Notes under the pieces: model-generated
Seen by the model: the letters and a program-made list of their open reading frames with translations, nothing else
Database searches by the model: none
Told to the model about the DNA's origin: nothing
NCBI RefSeq assembly: GCF_029537235.1
Contig: NZ_CP120638.1
Span: forward strand, 1,736,001 to 1,800,000
Reading direction: 5' to 3'
Source of the DNA: Rhizobium sp. 32-5/1
GTDB lineage: Bacteria; Pseudomonadota; Alphaproteobacteria; Rhizobiales; Rhizobiaceae
Length of the DNA: 64,000 nt
Part shown: positions 19,463 to 28,409 of the stretch, piece after piece
Numbering within the stretch: position 1 is the stretch's first letter
Layout of the letters: each line of letters opens with the position of its first letter
Translations under genes and position numbers: made by a program

Positions 19463-19492
19463 GGAAACTCCTTGGACGTGTAGGTCAGCGTT

Positions 19493-20581
19493 TCAGATCA
19501 CGCTGGAGAAAACGGTTTTCGGATTGTCGATCAACATCCGGTCGATCGCCACCTGGTCGACGCCGTGACGCTTCAGGCGCGGCAGGAAATGCTTCAGGAT
19601 GAAGCCATAGCCGAAGCCGCCGTAGCGGGTCAGCATGATTTTCAGGAACACGTCCTGCGACAGCAGGATACGGTCGGCAAAGCCCATGTCGATCAGCGAG
19701 CGGATGGCGCGGGCATTCTGCTCGTCGGAGGGCGACTGCGCATCCTGATCGGCATAATAGAAATCCATGCCGATCATGTCGTATTCGAGGAAAGCGCCAC
19801 GCTTTGCCAGCGCCTTCTGGTAGGGCAGATCGTCATGGCTGGGGTTCATGTGGCAAAGCACGGTATGGCGGAGATCAGCGCCCTCCTCTTCCACGATGTC
19901 GAGCACATCGTGCGCCAGCCGTTCCCAGCCGGGCAGATGGATGGAGAGCGGCACGCCGGTGATCTTCGAGGCCCGTGCGGCACCCCGTAGCGACTTGCGT
20001 TCTTCTGACGTGAAATCCTTGCTGACGCCGATCTCGCCGATGATGCCGGCCATGACCTCGGGCTGGGTCGCGCCGCCGCCGACATCGTTGACGATGAACT
20101 GCGTGACGGCATCCACATCCATCGCCTTCAGCCAGTCCGGATGGCTGAATTCGAGATAGAAGCCGGTGCCCATGACGATCTTCAGGCCCGACATCTTGGC
20201 AATGCGGGCGAGCTTGGCCGGTTCGCGGCCGATGCCGATATTGGTCGTGTCGACAACCGTATGGCCACCCAGCGCCTGAAACCGCTTCAGTTCCGAGAGC
20301 GCCAGATCGCTGTCGTCGAGCGAAACGTTGTCGCGGTTCATATAGGGGTTCATCCGCAATTCGCCGATGATCTCCATGCTGACCTTCTGCTCGCCGATCG
20401 CCTGCGCCTCCGGGTGGCACGGGCAGCGCCAGGATTTGGCGCCATCGAGCAGGATATGCTCGTGCATCAGCGTGATGCCCATATCGGCGACCGGCACGGG
20501 ACCGAGAACCGTCATCACCGTTCCCGATGTGACGCCGATCTCCGCCCGCTCTCTCGGCGGTTTATCGAACAGATGATCCAT
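19493..20581 (-). CDS. Phosphotriesterase-family amidohydrolase (likely lactonase/esterase), 362 aa
   Basis: Binuclear metal hydrolase of the PTE homology protein group. Ligands: MHEHILL (HxH), GEIGVSKDF (Glu in the position of the bridging residue), SIHLPGWE and VLCHMNPSHDD (two His), and LLSQDVFLK (Asp). Full family length. Many PTE homologues in sugar operons are sugar lactonases rather than phosphotriesterases. It starts two bases after the permease stop, so it is coexpressed with the ribose-type importer. The product of the reaction could feed the ribokinase. Confidence 0.85.
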   Translation of the reverse strand: MDHLFDKPPRERAEIGVTSGTVMTVLGPVPVADMGITLMHEHILLDGAKSWRCPCHPEAQAIGEQKVSMEIIGELRMNPYMNRDNVSLDDSDLALSELKRFQALGGHTVVDTTNIGIGREPAKLARIAKMSGLKIVMGTGFYLEFSHPDWLKAMDVDAVTQFIVNDVGGGATQPEVMAGIIGEIGVSKDFTSEERKSLRGAARASKITGVPLSIHLPGWERLAHDVLDIVEEEGADLRHTVLCHMNPSHDDLPYQKALAKRGAFLEYDMIGMDFYYADQDAQSPSDEQNARAIRSLIDMGFADRILLSQDVFLKIMLTRYGGFGYGFILKHFLPRLKRHGVDQVAIDRMLIDNPKTVFSSVI

Positions 20582-20583
20582 AC

Positions 20584-21624
20584 CTACTTGCCCCTAACCG
20601 CGCCACGGAACAGGCGGAAGTTGAGCCAGACGGCAATCAGGATGATCGTGCCGGTGACGATCGGGGTAAGGAACGGCGACATATGGGCGAGGATCAGGCC
20701 GTTGGCGATGACGGCAACGGTGAGCGCACCGAGCACAGTGCCAACGATGGTGCCACGCCCGCCAAAGAGGCTGGTGCCGCCAAGCACGACGGCGGCGATG
20801 ACTTCAAGCTCGAAGCCCTGGCCGGCATTGGACGAGCCGGAACCCAGACGGGCGGTGACGATGATGCCGGCAAGGGCCGCCGCGGTGCTGGAGAGGATAT
20901 AGACGAACATCGTCGTGAAGCGCGTGTCGATGCCGGCACGGCGCACGGCCTCGGCATTGGCGCCAATGCCGGTGACATAGCGGCCGAAGGGCGTTTCATT
21001 GAAGACGACATAGGCGATCAACAGCACGGAAAGCGCGATCCAGGCAGGCACCGGAACGCCCAGGAACCAGGATCGGCCGATGACGGTAAAGACACTCGCG
21101 GGATCGACGGGGATCGAGTAGCCACCGGTGATCAACAGCGCCAGCCCGCGGATGACCGAGAGGCCGGCCAGCGTGACGATGAAGGCCGGAATGCGCTCAT
21201 AGGCGATGAAGAAGCCGTGGATCGCGCCGATGATGGCGCCCAGAAGCAGCATCACCAGAATGACCAGCGGCCATGCGAGCCCGGCCTGCAGTGCCGTTGC
21301 CGACAAGGTTGCAACCAGCGCCAGCACCGAGCCGACGGACAGATCGATGCCACCGGTGGTGATGACGAAGGTCATGGCGGCAGCAACGATCAGAAGCGGC
21401 GCCGACTGGCGGATGATGTTGAGCAGGTTGGGCGCCGTCAGGAAGGCATCGGTGATGACCGAGAACACGACGCAGACGACGATGAAGAACAGGGCGATGG
21501 AGACGACGCTGCCATTGGCCAAAAGCTTGTCCCACAGCGTTGCCTTGCGCAGGCGGGACGGCGAGACGTGCGATCCGGCATGTCCGGTCTGGGTTGCTCC
21601 GGTTTGGGGAGGAGACAGGCTCAT
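20584..21624 (-). CDS. ABC transporter permease, ribose type (RbsC-like), 346 aa
   Basis: Inner-membrane permease of the BPD_transp_2 group, which carries ribose, xylose and related sugars. Eight or more hydrophobic segments; conserved landmarks are TTGGIDLSVGSVLAL, FGRYVTGIGANAEAVRRAGI and AAVVLGGTSLFGGRG. The start overlaps the ATPase stop by four bases. It exports nothing itself; with the RbsA-like and RbsB-like products it forms a single importer. Confidence 0.9.
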   Translation of the reverse strand: MSLSPPQTGATQTGHAGSHVSPSRLRKATLWDKLLANGSVVSIALFFIVVCVVFSVITDAFLTAPNLLNIIRQSAPLLIVAAAMTFVITTGGIDLSVGSVLALVATLSATALQAGLAWPLVILVMLLLGAIIGAIHGFFIAYERIPAFIVTLAGLSVIRGLALLITGGYSIPVDPASVFTVIGRSWFLGVPVPAWIALSVLLIAYVVFNETPFGRYVTGIGANAEAVRRAGIDTRFTTMFVYILSSTAAALAGIIVTARLGSGSSNAGQGFELEVIAAVVLGGTSLFGGRGTIVGTVLGALTVAVIANGLILAHMSPFLTPIVTGTIILIAVWLNFRLFRGAVRGK

Positions 21625-22418
21625 GCGGACACTCCGGTTTCATTGCCGTGCCGGGCAGAGCGGGCGGAAAACTTGCGCCCGACGATGAGATTGACGACTT
21701 CCTCGATACTGGTTTCGCCGATCAGCCGTTCGGCGACATTGCGCCCTTCATACATGACCTGGATTCGATCGCAGACGAGGAACAGATCCTGCAGGCGGTG
21801 AGTGATGAGAATGACGCTGACGCCGCGGGCGCTGACAGTGCGGATGAGTTCCAGCACGGCCTCGACCTCGGCCACGGCAAGCGCGGCGGTGGGCTCGTCC
21901 ATGATGAGCACCTTGGGCTCGAAGGAGGCGGCGCGACCAATGGCGATCGACTGGCGCTGGCCGCCCGACAGGTTTTCGACCTTGAGCCGCGTATCGGCAA
22001 TGACGATGCCGAGGCGATCGAGCATGTCGCGCGTCAGGCCGTGCATCTTCTTCTTGTCGAGAAAAGGCACGCCCAGAACATGGCGGCGCGGTTCGCGGCC
22101 GAGAAACAGATTGCCGGCGACATCCACTGTGTCGCAGAGCGAAAGGTCCTGATAGACCATCTCGACATGGGCGGCGCGGGCATCGGCGGGCGAGGAAAAG
22201 GAAACGGCTTTGCCATCGATTTCGATGGTGCCGCTGTCGGGAATGACGGCGCCGGACAATACCTTGCTTAGCGTCGATTTGCCGGCGCCATTATCTCCGA
22301 CCAGCCCCAGCACTTCGCCGGGCTTGAGGGTCAGCGAGACATTGTCCAGCGTCTGGATGGGATTGTAGCGTTTCGAAATACCGGTCATCCGGACACGGTA
22401 TGTTTCGCCGTCGGTCAT
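21621..22418 (-). CDS. ABC transporter ATP-binding protein, single-domain RbsA/FrcA-type, 265 aa
   Basis: Walker A GDNGAGKSTLSKVLSG near residue 40, signature LSGGQRQSIAIGRAAS, Walker B VLIMDEPTAALAV, then LITHRLQD. Only one ATPase domain is present, as in the FrcA type, rather than the duplicated RbsA type. Separated from the binding-protein gene by 189 bases containing a hairpin, and overlapping the permease. Confidence 0.9.
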   Translation of the reverse strand: MTDGETYRVRMTGISKRYNPIQTLDNVSLTLKPGEVLGLVGDNGAGKSTLSKVLSGAVIPDSGTIEIDGKAVSFSSPADARAAHVEMVYQDLSLCDTVDVAGNLFLGREPRRHVLGVPFLDKKKMHGLTRDMLDRLGIVIADTRLKVENLSGGQRQSIAIGRAASFEPKVLIMDEPTAALAVAEVEAVLELIRTVSARGVSVILITHRLQDLFLVCDRIQVMYEGRNVAERLIGETSIEEVVNLIVGRKFSARSARHGNETGVSA

Positions 22419-22531
22419 GGTGGCTTTCCTGTTCGTGCATGTTCAAAAGCTGCCGCATGTTTTGCGGCCCGACAGTCCCTCACTCTAACTCTGTCAACAC
22501 GGAGAGGGAATGACGGAGCGTGCCGCGAAAT

Positions 22532-22562
22532 CCTTCTCCCCGCGCCGCACGCGGGGAGAAGG
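22532..22562. repeat. Palindromic hairpin between binding-protein and ATPase genes
   Basis: CCTTCTCCCCGCG and CGCGGGGAGAAGG are perfect 13-base arms around CCGCA. It is one of the CTTCTCCCC/GGGGAGAAG palindrome family in this window. Between rbsB-like and rbsA-like genes it may stabilise the upstream mRNA, so that more binding protein than transporter is made. Confidence 0.7.
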
Positions 22563-22607
22563 TGGCCGATAGCAAGAGGGAGGGGGCCTCGGCCGAAAAC
22601 GCGTGCC

Positions 22608-23549
22608 TTACTTGAACATGTCCTTGAACTCGGCAACATTGTCCTTGGTGACGATCGTCACGGGAACGTTGATGATCGGCTCGATGGTTTCGCCCTTCTT
22701 CAGCTTGACCAGCGCTTCGACGGCAGCCTTGCCTTCGCCAGCCGGATCCTGCTGGACGACGGCGGTGACCCAGCCCTCTTCGATGCCCTTGACGGCCTGC
22801 GCCGTCAGGTCCCAGCCGAAGATCTTGACGTCCTTCTGGCGGCCCTGGCTTTCGACGGCCGAGACGGCGCCGATCAGCTGCGGTTCGCCGGTGGCGTAGA
22901 TCGTCGTCATATCAGGGTTGGCAGTCATCAGGTTCTCGGCGGCACCGAGCGCGATGTCCTGCTGGTTTTGGCCATCGACCGTGTCGAGGAAGGTGACAGC
23001 TTGGCCGCCTTCAGTCACGGCCTTCTTGAAGCCGTCAAGCCGCTGGTTCTGGATGAAGGAATTGAGCGCGCCGACAATGCCCGTCTTGGCTGTGCCGCCC
23101 ATGTCTGATTTCACGTAGTCGGAAAAGAACTTGCCGATGTCTTCGCCGGCCTTGGCGTTGTCGACGCCGATGAAGGCGATATTGTCGCCTTCCGGGATCT
23201 GCGCATCGATGGCGATGACCGGGATGCCGGCTGTCTTGGCCGCCGTGATCGCCGGCTTCACGCCGTTGACATCGATGGCGACCAGAATGATGCCGTCGAC
23301 CTTCTGGGTGATGTAGTTTTCGATCGCGTCGTTCTGCGCAGCAGGCACGTTGTTGGCGTTGAAGATCACCAGCTTGGCACCGGCAGCGTCCGCCGCCTTC
23401 TGGGCTCCGTCATTGATCTGGTTGAAGAACAGAGCCTGCTGGTTGATGGTGACGAGCGCAAATGTGTCTGCGCTGGCGGATGCGACACTGACAGCCAGCG
23501 TCATGACGACGGCTGCGGTGCTGCGGATCAGAAGTCTGGAAAGGCGCAT
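22608..23549 (-). CDS. ABC transporter sugar-binding protein, ribose type (RbsB-like), 313 aa
   Basis: Periplasmic binding protein of peripla_BP_4 type. Signal peptide in the first 27 residues ending ASASADT. The fold shows FALVTINQQALFFNQ, GIILVAIDVNGVKPAI and GIPVIAIDAQIPEGDN. First gene of the minus-strand operon that runs through the importer to the M20 hydrolase. The promoter region carries a perfect 16-base inverted repeat. Ligand unknown; likely a pentose or nucleoside. Confidence 0.9.
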   Translation of the reverse strand: MRLSRLLIRSTAAVVMTLAVSVASASADTFALVTINQQALFFNQINDGAQKAADAAGAKLVIFNANNVPAAQNDAIENYITQKVDGIILVAIDVNGVKPAITAAKTAGIPVIAIDAQIPEGDNIAFIGVDNAKAGEDIGKFFSDYVKSDMGGTAKTGIVGALNSFIQNQRLDGFKKAVTEGGQAVTFLDTVDGQNQQDIALGAAENLMTANPDMTTIYATGEPQLIGAVSAVESQGRQKDVKIFGWDLTAQAVKGIEEGWVTAVVQQDPAGEGKAAVEALVKLKKGETIEPIINVPVTIVTKDNVAEFKDMFK

Positions 23550-23615
23550 TCGGGTTCCCCTTGTTTTCGGAAAGGCCCGTAGCCGGGCTCATCAAGCGCG
23601 TGAGCGCCCGATCAT

Positions 23616-23654
23616 AATTCAAGAGACTTGAATTTTTGTCAAGTCTCTTGAATT
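23616..23654. promoter_or_regulatory. Perfect 16-base inverted repeat; two copies of TCAAGnnnCTTGA, likely operator
   Basis: Arms AATTCAAGAGACTTGA and TCAAGTCTCTTGAATT around a 7-base spacer. Each arm is itself a palindrome (TTCAAG aga CTTGAA), so two tandem operators result. It sits 67 bases before the rbsB-like start and just after the XRE-cupin gene. A third copy lies at 24412, upstream of the XRE-cupin start. Confidence 0.7.
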
Positions 23655-23676
23655 AAACTTTCCGAGGGAATTTGGT

Positions 23677-24296
23677 TCAGAAGGTTGCCGGCGTGTTGAC
23701 CCAGAAAATGCTGGCGCGCTCTTGGCCCACGTTGCGATAATGATGCGGGAGTTCGGAATTGAAAACGAAGGCGTCGCCTGCCGAAAGCGTAAAGCTTTTC
23801 GTATCGACAATCAGCTCGATCTCGCCGGCCAGCACATAACCGACCTCTTCCCCGGCATGCTGGATCGGACCGGCACTTTCGCCCTTTTCCTCGATATGAT
23901 GGATATTGCACTGGAGCAGGTGGCCGGCCGAATAGGGGATGATCCGCTCCAGCGAAATTCCTCGCCACGCCGCAAGGGATCAAGCGCAATCAGCGGCCGC
24001 GTTCCAGCCCGGAAAATGATGCCTTCTTCCCCATCGGATTCCTCGAACATCCAGCCGATATTCGTATCGAGCGCGCCGACCAGGCGGTGCAGCATGGGCA
24101 AAGACGGTGACGCCTTGCCGTTTTCGATTTTCGACAACAGGCTTTCGGAGCAATGGGCGGCATCGGCAAGCGCCTTCAGGGTCATGCCCCGCGTCTGGCG
24201 CGCCAGCCGCAGGCGTATGCCGAGCCGAGCAGGATTGGCCGCCTGCCCATCATCGTCTTCGGGAATTGCGATCTTCAAACCTAACCCGTTATTCAT
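23677..24296 (-). CDS. XRE-family regulator with C-terminal cupin domain, frameshift near 23960
   Basis: HTH at residues 25-75 (GMTLKALADAAHCSESLLSKI). The cupin sensing domain is split by the shift: LDPLRRGE before, and LERIIPYSAGHLLQCN..., GEEVGYVLAGEIELIV and GDAFVFNSELPHHYRN after. Adding one base at the CC at 23960-23961 gives 206 aa, the usual length of this regulator type. It reads toward the operon start. It probably represses the rbsB-led operon and itself through TCAAGnnnCTTGA sites. Confidence 0.82.
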
Positions 24297-24411
24297 TCGG
24301 TTCTTGTCTTCTATTGTGTGGAGCGAGGCGCTCGGATGTTTTGCACGACAGCAGTCCGCTTATTTGGCCAACCGTGTTCAATTCACAACTACCACCGACC
24401 TTTCACCCGGA

Positions 24412-24425
24412 TCAAGTCACTTGAA
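24412..24425. promoter_or_regulatory. TCAAGtcaCTTGAA, third copy of the XRE-cupin operator
   Basis: A 14-base near-perfect palindrome matching the two copies at 23616-23654. It lies about 115 bases before the XRE-cupin start, consistent with autoregulation. Confidence 0.6.
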
Positions 24426-25070
24426 TTTCACCGCCGCAGATTTAACCGTGCCGGGACTGTTGCCTTTCATACACCCCAACGCCCGACAGCCACGCCCGGA
24501 AAACTCCGCCGTGGGTTTGGTCCTTGCAAACTCGGCCGGGGCGCTTCGAAGTGCCGGGACAAAGTATAAGTAAATGACGCTTCGCAGCGCCCCGTTCGGT
24601 GTGCGTCGGCGGACAACTCCGATTTCTCTGCGGGGATGGCGGCACCTTTTTTCGGTACAGGGCGACGCTGACGACATTCGCCGCGCCGCGAAAGACGTGC
24701 CTTTCGACACATCAGTCGCCGCTCCTCATGTGTGCCTCACAGGCACGCCCCGCCCTGTTTCAGGCGAGAGGGAAACCATTTTCTGTTCGCCCACCGGGCA
24801 AGGGCTTACGTCTGTCCCAAACCCGGCACCGGCCCCACCTCGCCACGACGCCTCGTGGTGTATCCGATGGCGGAACGGGAGCATGATGGCACAGGTGCAA
24901 GGGGCGGGGATAAAGGGGATGGATTTTTGTGTTTGCTGGCAGTTTCAAGCTCGGCTGCTTTGCGAGACCAGACAATCCTTGGGCGCCATGAGCCATGACC
25001 GGCATAACGAGGGAGGCTGCCCTCAAGCAACCCCGACCTGTCCCGTTTGATCCGAATCCTCTCTCACCCC
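24426..25070. other. Gene-less, hairpin-rich stretch
   Basis: Several open frames exist on both strands, but none has a recognisable domain, a clear ribosome binding site or convincing codon use. Short inverted repeats are visible: GTGCCTcacAGGCAC at 24731, CACGAcgccTCGTG near 24848 and GCCCaccGGGC near 24790. A structured RNA or a conserved unannotated small gene on minus (about 24760-25026) are both possible. I found no RNase P or tmRNA signature here. Confidence 0.35.
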
Positions 25071-25997
25071 TTACAACCCGATCTCATACCCCCAGGGTGG
25101 GTTCGCGCCTGCGCGCGACACCGTCACCGCCGCAGCTTTTGCGCCAAGCGTCAGCGCATCACGCACCGCGTCTTCGCTGAGCGTTGCGACCTGCGCCTTG
25201 GTCAAGAGGTTGTTCATCTTCAGCGAGGCGAGGATGCCGGCGTCGAAGGTGTCGCCGGCGCCGACGGTATCGACGACGGTGACTTTTTCACCTGATACTG
25301 AGACCTTGCCGCGGGTCGTATAGCCATCGGCTCCATCCGCACCCTTGGTGATGACGACGAGTTTGGGGCCGCGGGTCAGCCATTTGGCGACCAGTTCCTC
25401 ATGGCTGCCTTCCTCGCCGAACCAGTCGAGATCCTCGTCGGAGAACTTGACGATATCGGACATGGCGGCCATGCGCAGCATGCGGGCCTTGTGGGCGCCG
25501 GCATCCTTGATGAAGCCGGGGCGGATGTTTGGATCGAAGGAAATTACGCGCTTTTCATGTTCGCGGGTCATCAGTGCTTCGTAAGTGGAGCCGCACGGTT
25601 CGGGGATCAGGCTGATGGCGCCGAAATGCAGCGCCTCACAGAAATCGCCGAGTGCCGGCAGGTCTGCCTGCGTAATCATCCGGCCCGCCGTGTTCTCGTC
25701 GAAGAAGGCATAGGTCGCCGAGCCGTTGACCAGCTTGACGAAGGCGAGCGTGGTGTGGAGCGACAGCGTCGCGCAGGGGGCGAAATCGACATTGCTGGAT
25801 TTCAGCGTTTCGCGCAGCACATCGCCGAACATGTCGTCGGAGAGGCCGGTGAAGAAGCCCGTGGGTATGCCGAGCCGTCCGAGCGCGATGGCGGTATTGA
25901 AGATGGCGCCACCGGCATAGGGGGCAAAGGCCGTTTCTCCTGATGTCGTCTGGCGCGGCAGCATGTCGATCAGGGCTTCCCCACAGCAGATGATCAT
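25071..25997 (-). CDS. PfkB-family carbohydrate kinase (fructokinase-like), 308 aa
   Basis: ATP-dependent sugar kinase. N-terminal MIICCGEALIDMLPR and GGAIFNTAIALGRLG, then FDPNIRPGFIKD and the C-terminal signature VDTVGAGDTFDAG with the catalytic Asp. Full length and intact. Rhizobial fructokinases of this family begin very similarly, and an frc fructose importer lies 4 kb away, so fructose is the most likely substrate. Transcribed alone on minus, upstream of nothing obvious. Confidence 0.85.
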   Translation of the reverse strand: MIICCGEALIDMLPRQTTSGETAFAPYAGGAIFNTAIALGRLGIPTGFFTGLSDDMFGDVLRETLKSSNVDFAPCATLSLHTTLAFVKLVNGSATYAFFDENTAGRMITQADLPALGDFCEALHFGAISLIPEPCGSTYEALMTREHEKRVISFDPNIRPGFIKDAGAHKARMLRMAAMSDIVKFSDEDLDWFGEEGSHEELVAKWLTRGPKLVVITKGADGADGYTTRGKVSVSGEKVTVVDTVGAGDTFDAGILASLKMNNLLTKAQVATLSEDAVRDALTLGAKAAAVTVSRAGANPPWGYEIGL

Positions 25998-26083
25998 GAT
26001 GGCTCTCTCCCCTTCAAAGACTTTATTTCAATCGATTTAAACAACTTTCGACGGAATTTCCAGCAGCGTTTTCAGGCGGGCCT

Positions 26084-26782
26084 TCAGGAACTGGCGAGAA
26101 CGCTGACGCCGCCATTGCGGCCGGACCATTCGAGCGGTGCATTGAGGAAGGCCTCGACCTCGAACAGCGTTTTTTCGTCGAACAGTTTCTGCTCTTTTGC
26201 CACCGCCAGAACATCGCGCCAGGTGGCGATATTCAGGAGCGTCACGCCCTTGTCCTTCATCTGGCCGCGCGCTTCCGGGAAGATGTCGTAATAGAAAAGC
26301 GCGATGCCGTGATCGACCACGCCGCCGGCGGCGCGGATCGCATCGATGAATTTGAACATCGAGCCGCCGGCCGTCGTCAGATCCTCGATGACGAGAACAC
26401 GCGCGCCATCTGCCATATGACCTTCGATCTGGGCGTTGCGGCCGTGGCCCTTCGGCGCCTTGCGCACATAGATCATCGGCAGGGCCAGCCGCTCGGCCAG
26501 CATGGCGGCAAAGGGAATGCCCGCCGTCTCGCCGCCGGCAATCACGTCGAACTGCTCGAAGCCAGCTTCGCGAAGAACCGTGGCGGCGGCAAAATCCATG
26601 ACCGCGGAGCGGATACGCGGATAGGAAATCAGCTTGCGGCAATCGATATAGACCGGGCTCGCCATGCCCGAGGCCAGCTTGTAGGGCTTGTCCGCACTGA
26701 AATGCACCGCCTTGATTTCCCAGAGCATCTTGGCTGTCAATTCGGCCATGACTGCAGGTTCTGTAAAAGGTGTCTGGATCAT
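26084..26782 (-). CDS. pyrE: Orotate phosphoribosyltransferase PyrE, 232 aa
   Basis: Transfers phosphoribose from PRPP to orotate in de novo UMP synthesis, in the cytoplasm. The PRPP-binding motif is [18 protein letters not shown] near residue 130, preceded by [15 protein letters not shown] and [11 protein letters not shown] (the flexible loop). I chose the ATG at 26782 (MIQTPFTEP), which follows AGGAG; the open frame extends 16 codons further without a site. pyrC lies 1.6 kb further on in the same orientation but with other genes between. Confidence 0.93.
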   Translation of the reverse strand: MIQTPFTEPAVMAELTAKMLWEIKAVHFSADKPYKLASGMASPVYIDCRKLISYPRIRSAVMDFAAATVLREAGFEQFDVIAGGETAGIPFAAMLAERLALPMIYVRKAPKGHGRNAQIEGHMADGARVLVIEDLTTAGGSMFKFIDAIRAAGGVVDHGIALFYYDIFPEARGQMKDKGVTLLNIATWRDVLAVAKEQKLFDEKTLFEVEAFLNAPLEWSGRNGGVSVLASS

Positions 26783-26950
26783 TTCGGCTCCTGTCGGGTT
26801 ACGGCATCCGAGAGCCGCCAATAGCAGCAAGAGGGTCGGCTGGCCAGCGTGGCAGACACAAATTCTGAAGGAGCATGCGACTGGCGAAAGTGGACAAGAT
26901 TTAACCGGGCACTATCTTCAAACGATCATTGAGAAGTAAAAGGAACGTCA

Positions 26951-27109
26951 ATGCCGACGATTATCGCCATACAGCCGCTCGTCGCCCTCATTGCCGGGAT
27001 TCTGATCCTGGTCATGCCGCGGCTGCTCAATTACGTCATCGCCATCTATCTGATCTTTATCGGCGTGACTGGCCTGTGGCCGCAGCTTCTGAGCGGCGTG
27101 GCACCTTAG
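26951..27109 (+). CDS. DUF3096-type small membrane protein, 52 aa
   Basis: Reads MPTIIAIQPLVALIAGILIL and then MPRLLNYVIAIYLIFIGVTG, two hydrophobic helices joined by PRLLNY, the DUF3096 pattern. AAGGA stands nine bases before the ATG. Such proteins are predicted to sit in the inner membrane; no function is known. Divergent from pyrE. Confidence 0.8.
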   Translation: MPTIIAIQPLVALIAGILILVMPRLLNYVIAIYLIFIGVTGLWPQLLSGVAP

Positions 27110-27191
27110 AGCGTCGTTCGTCTGCGGTTAGACCACGTCCCAGACCAGCAGGAACATCGAACTTGCCGGAGGACACCTTATCTGCCCGGCG

Positions 27192-27222
27192 GCCATCTTC
27201 TCCCCGATGGGGAGAAGATGGC
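27192..27222. repeat. RIME-like palindrome
   Basis: GCCATCTTCTCCCC and GGGGAGAAGATGGC are perfect 14-base arms around GAT. It lies between the convergent DUF3096 and glyoxalase genes, so it may terminate both. Same family as 22532, 38454, 38566 and 49319. Confidence 0.75.
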
Positions 27223-27228
27223 TTCGCG

Positions 27229-27794
27229 TCAATCCGCCTGATTCTCCCCTGCTGCTGGCAAAACGTGATGCGGTTGCTGAAGGGGTCGGTGACGGCGACC
27301 TCCAGGCCCCAGGGCGCCTTGTTCACGCCGGGCTTCATGTAGCGATAGTCCTTGGCCGCCAGTTCGGCCTGCAGCGCAACTGCATCGGCGATCCGCACGA
27401 AGGCGCGGGCGCCGGGGCTGGCGTCGCCGGCATGTTCGCTCAGATGCAGGATCATGTCTTCGCGCGAGACCTGGCAATAGAGCGGGAAATTATCGCCGAA
27501 GCGGTGTTCCCAATCGAGCGTGAAGCCGAGAAAGCCGCAATAGAACTCCATGGCCTTGTCGACATCGAAGATGCGGAAGATCGGGATGGATGGCTGTATG
27601 CCGACGGCACCTTCCGGCTTTTCGGGCGCCTTTTCCGCGCCATCAATACGCGCCGAGAGAATATTCCATTGTTCGCAGCCGAACTGGTCGGCGACGATTT
27701 CCAGGGCTTCACTGTGGGAAAGTGGCGTGTTGCGGTCGGCAAAGGCCTGTTTCAGGACTTTTGCCATAAGCTTGGCATCGCGAAAATCGCGCAT
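27229..27794 (-). CDS. Glyoxalase-superfamily protein with N-terminal glyoxalase-related domain, frameshift near 27247
   Basis: N-terminal half MRDFRDAKLMAKVLKQAFAD... with SEALEIVADQFGCEQWNIL is the helical 'glyoxalase-related' domain. The C-terminal half (IPIFRIFDVDKAMEFYCGFL, then NAPWGLEV-like region and DPFSNRITFC) is a VOC beta-alpha-beta domain as in bleomycin-resistance proteins. As written the frame runs on to 27057 through a repeat. One extra G at the CCCC (plus strand) at 27246-27249 gives the clean ending CQQQGENQAD and 188 aa. Role: possible metal-dependent resistance or lyase; unknown. Confidence 0.78.
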
Positions 27795-28409
27795 TCTTCA
27801 TCCTCCGGATGGCGACGAACAGGACGATCAGTGCCCGCTTTGCTGACCCGTTCGTCCCCGCCGCCAAATGGCCAAGGATGAGACTGGTTTATCGAGGATG
27901 TATTCACCATGGGCGCCTTCGCGCTGCGGGACGGCTGGCCACATCCGGCCACGCCGAGAAATAGACCAAGGTTGTATCGCAATCAAGCTCACTTATTTCA
28001 GAGATCAGTCCCGAAGCAGCACCTTGCATCCTCGTTCGGCAAGGATATTCTGAGATGATGACAATCTCTCCGTGCCCGGTCTATGTATTCAGAAGCGAAG
28101 GCTTCGCGCCGGCCGGAGATACGGTCGTCAGTGTCGCGCCGCTGGATTTTGTTTCTTCCGTTTACGGAAGGAACGGTCTTGCCGGCGAAGAGGGCCTCGC
28201 AGCTGTTTTTGGCGGCGGCGCGGTTTTTAAGAACCACGCATCGGGTGAAAGGTTTGTCGGCGTCTGGGGCGCCCGTAACGCTTCCCGTTTTCGCAGCACG
28301 CTGCGGGTCTATTTTCAGATCACCATCCACAAGCATCCACCGGACGCCCGGCTTTCAGTTTGGTCGACGAAGAGGGAACGTCCAAAAGGGACAAACGCGT
28401 CTGACGACC
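27795..28409. other. Stretch without a supported gene
   Basis: Overlapping open frames run on both strands (for example minus 27998-28336 and plus 28055-28456), but none shows a recognisable domain, good start context or a match I know. I see no clear promoter or hairpin. It separates the glyoxalase and pyrC genes. Confidence 0.4.

Noticed and set aside
24426..25070. RNase P RNA or tmRNA in the gene-less stretch
   Set aside because: The conserved RNase P GAGGAAAGTCC core and any tmRNA tag or acceptor sequence are missing on both strands.
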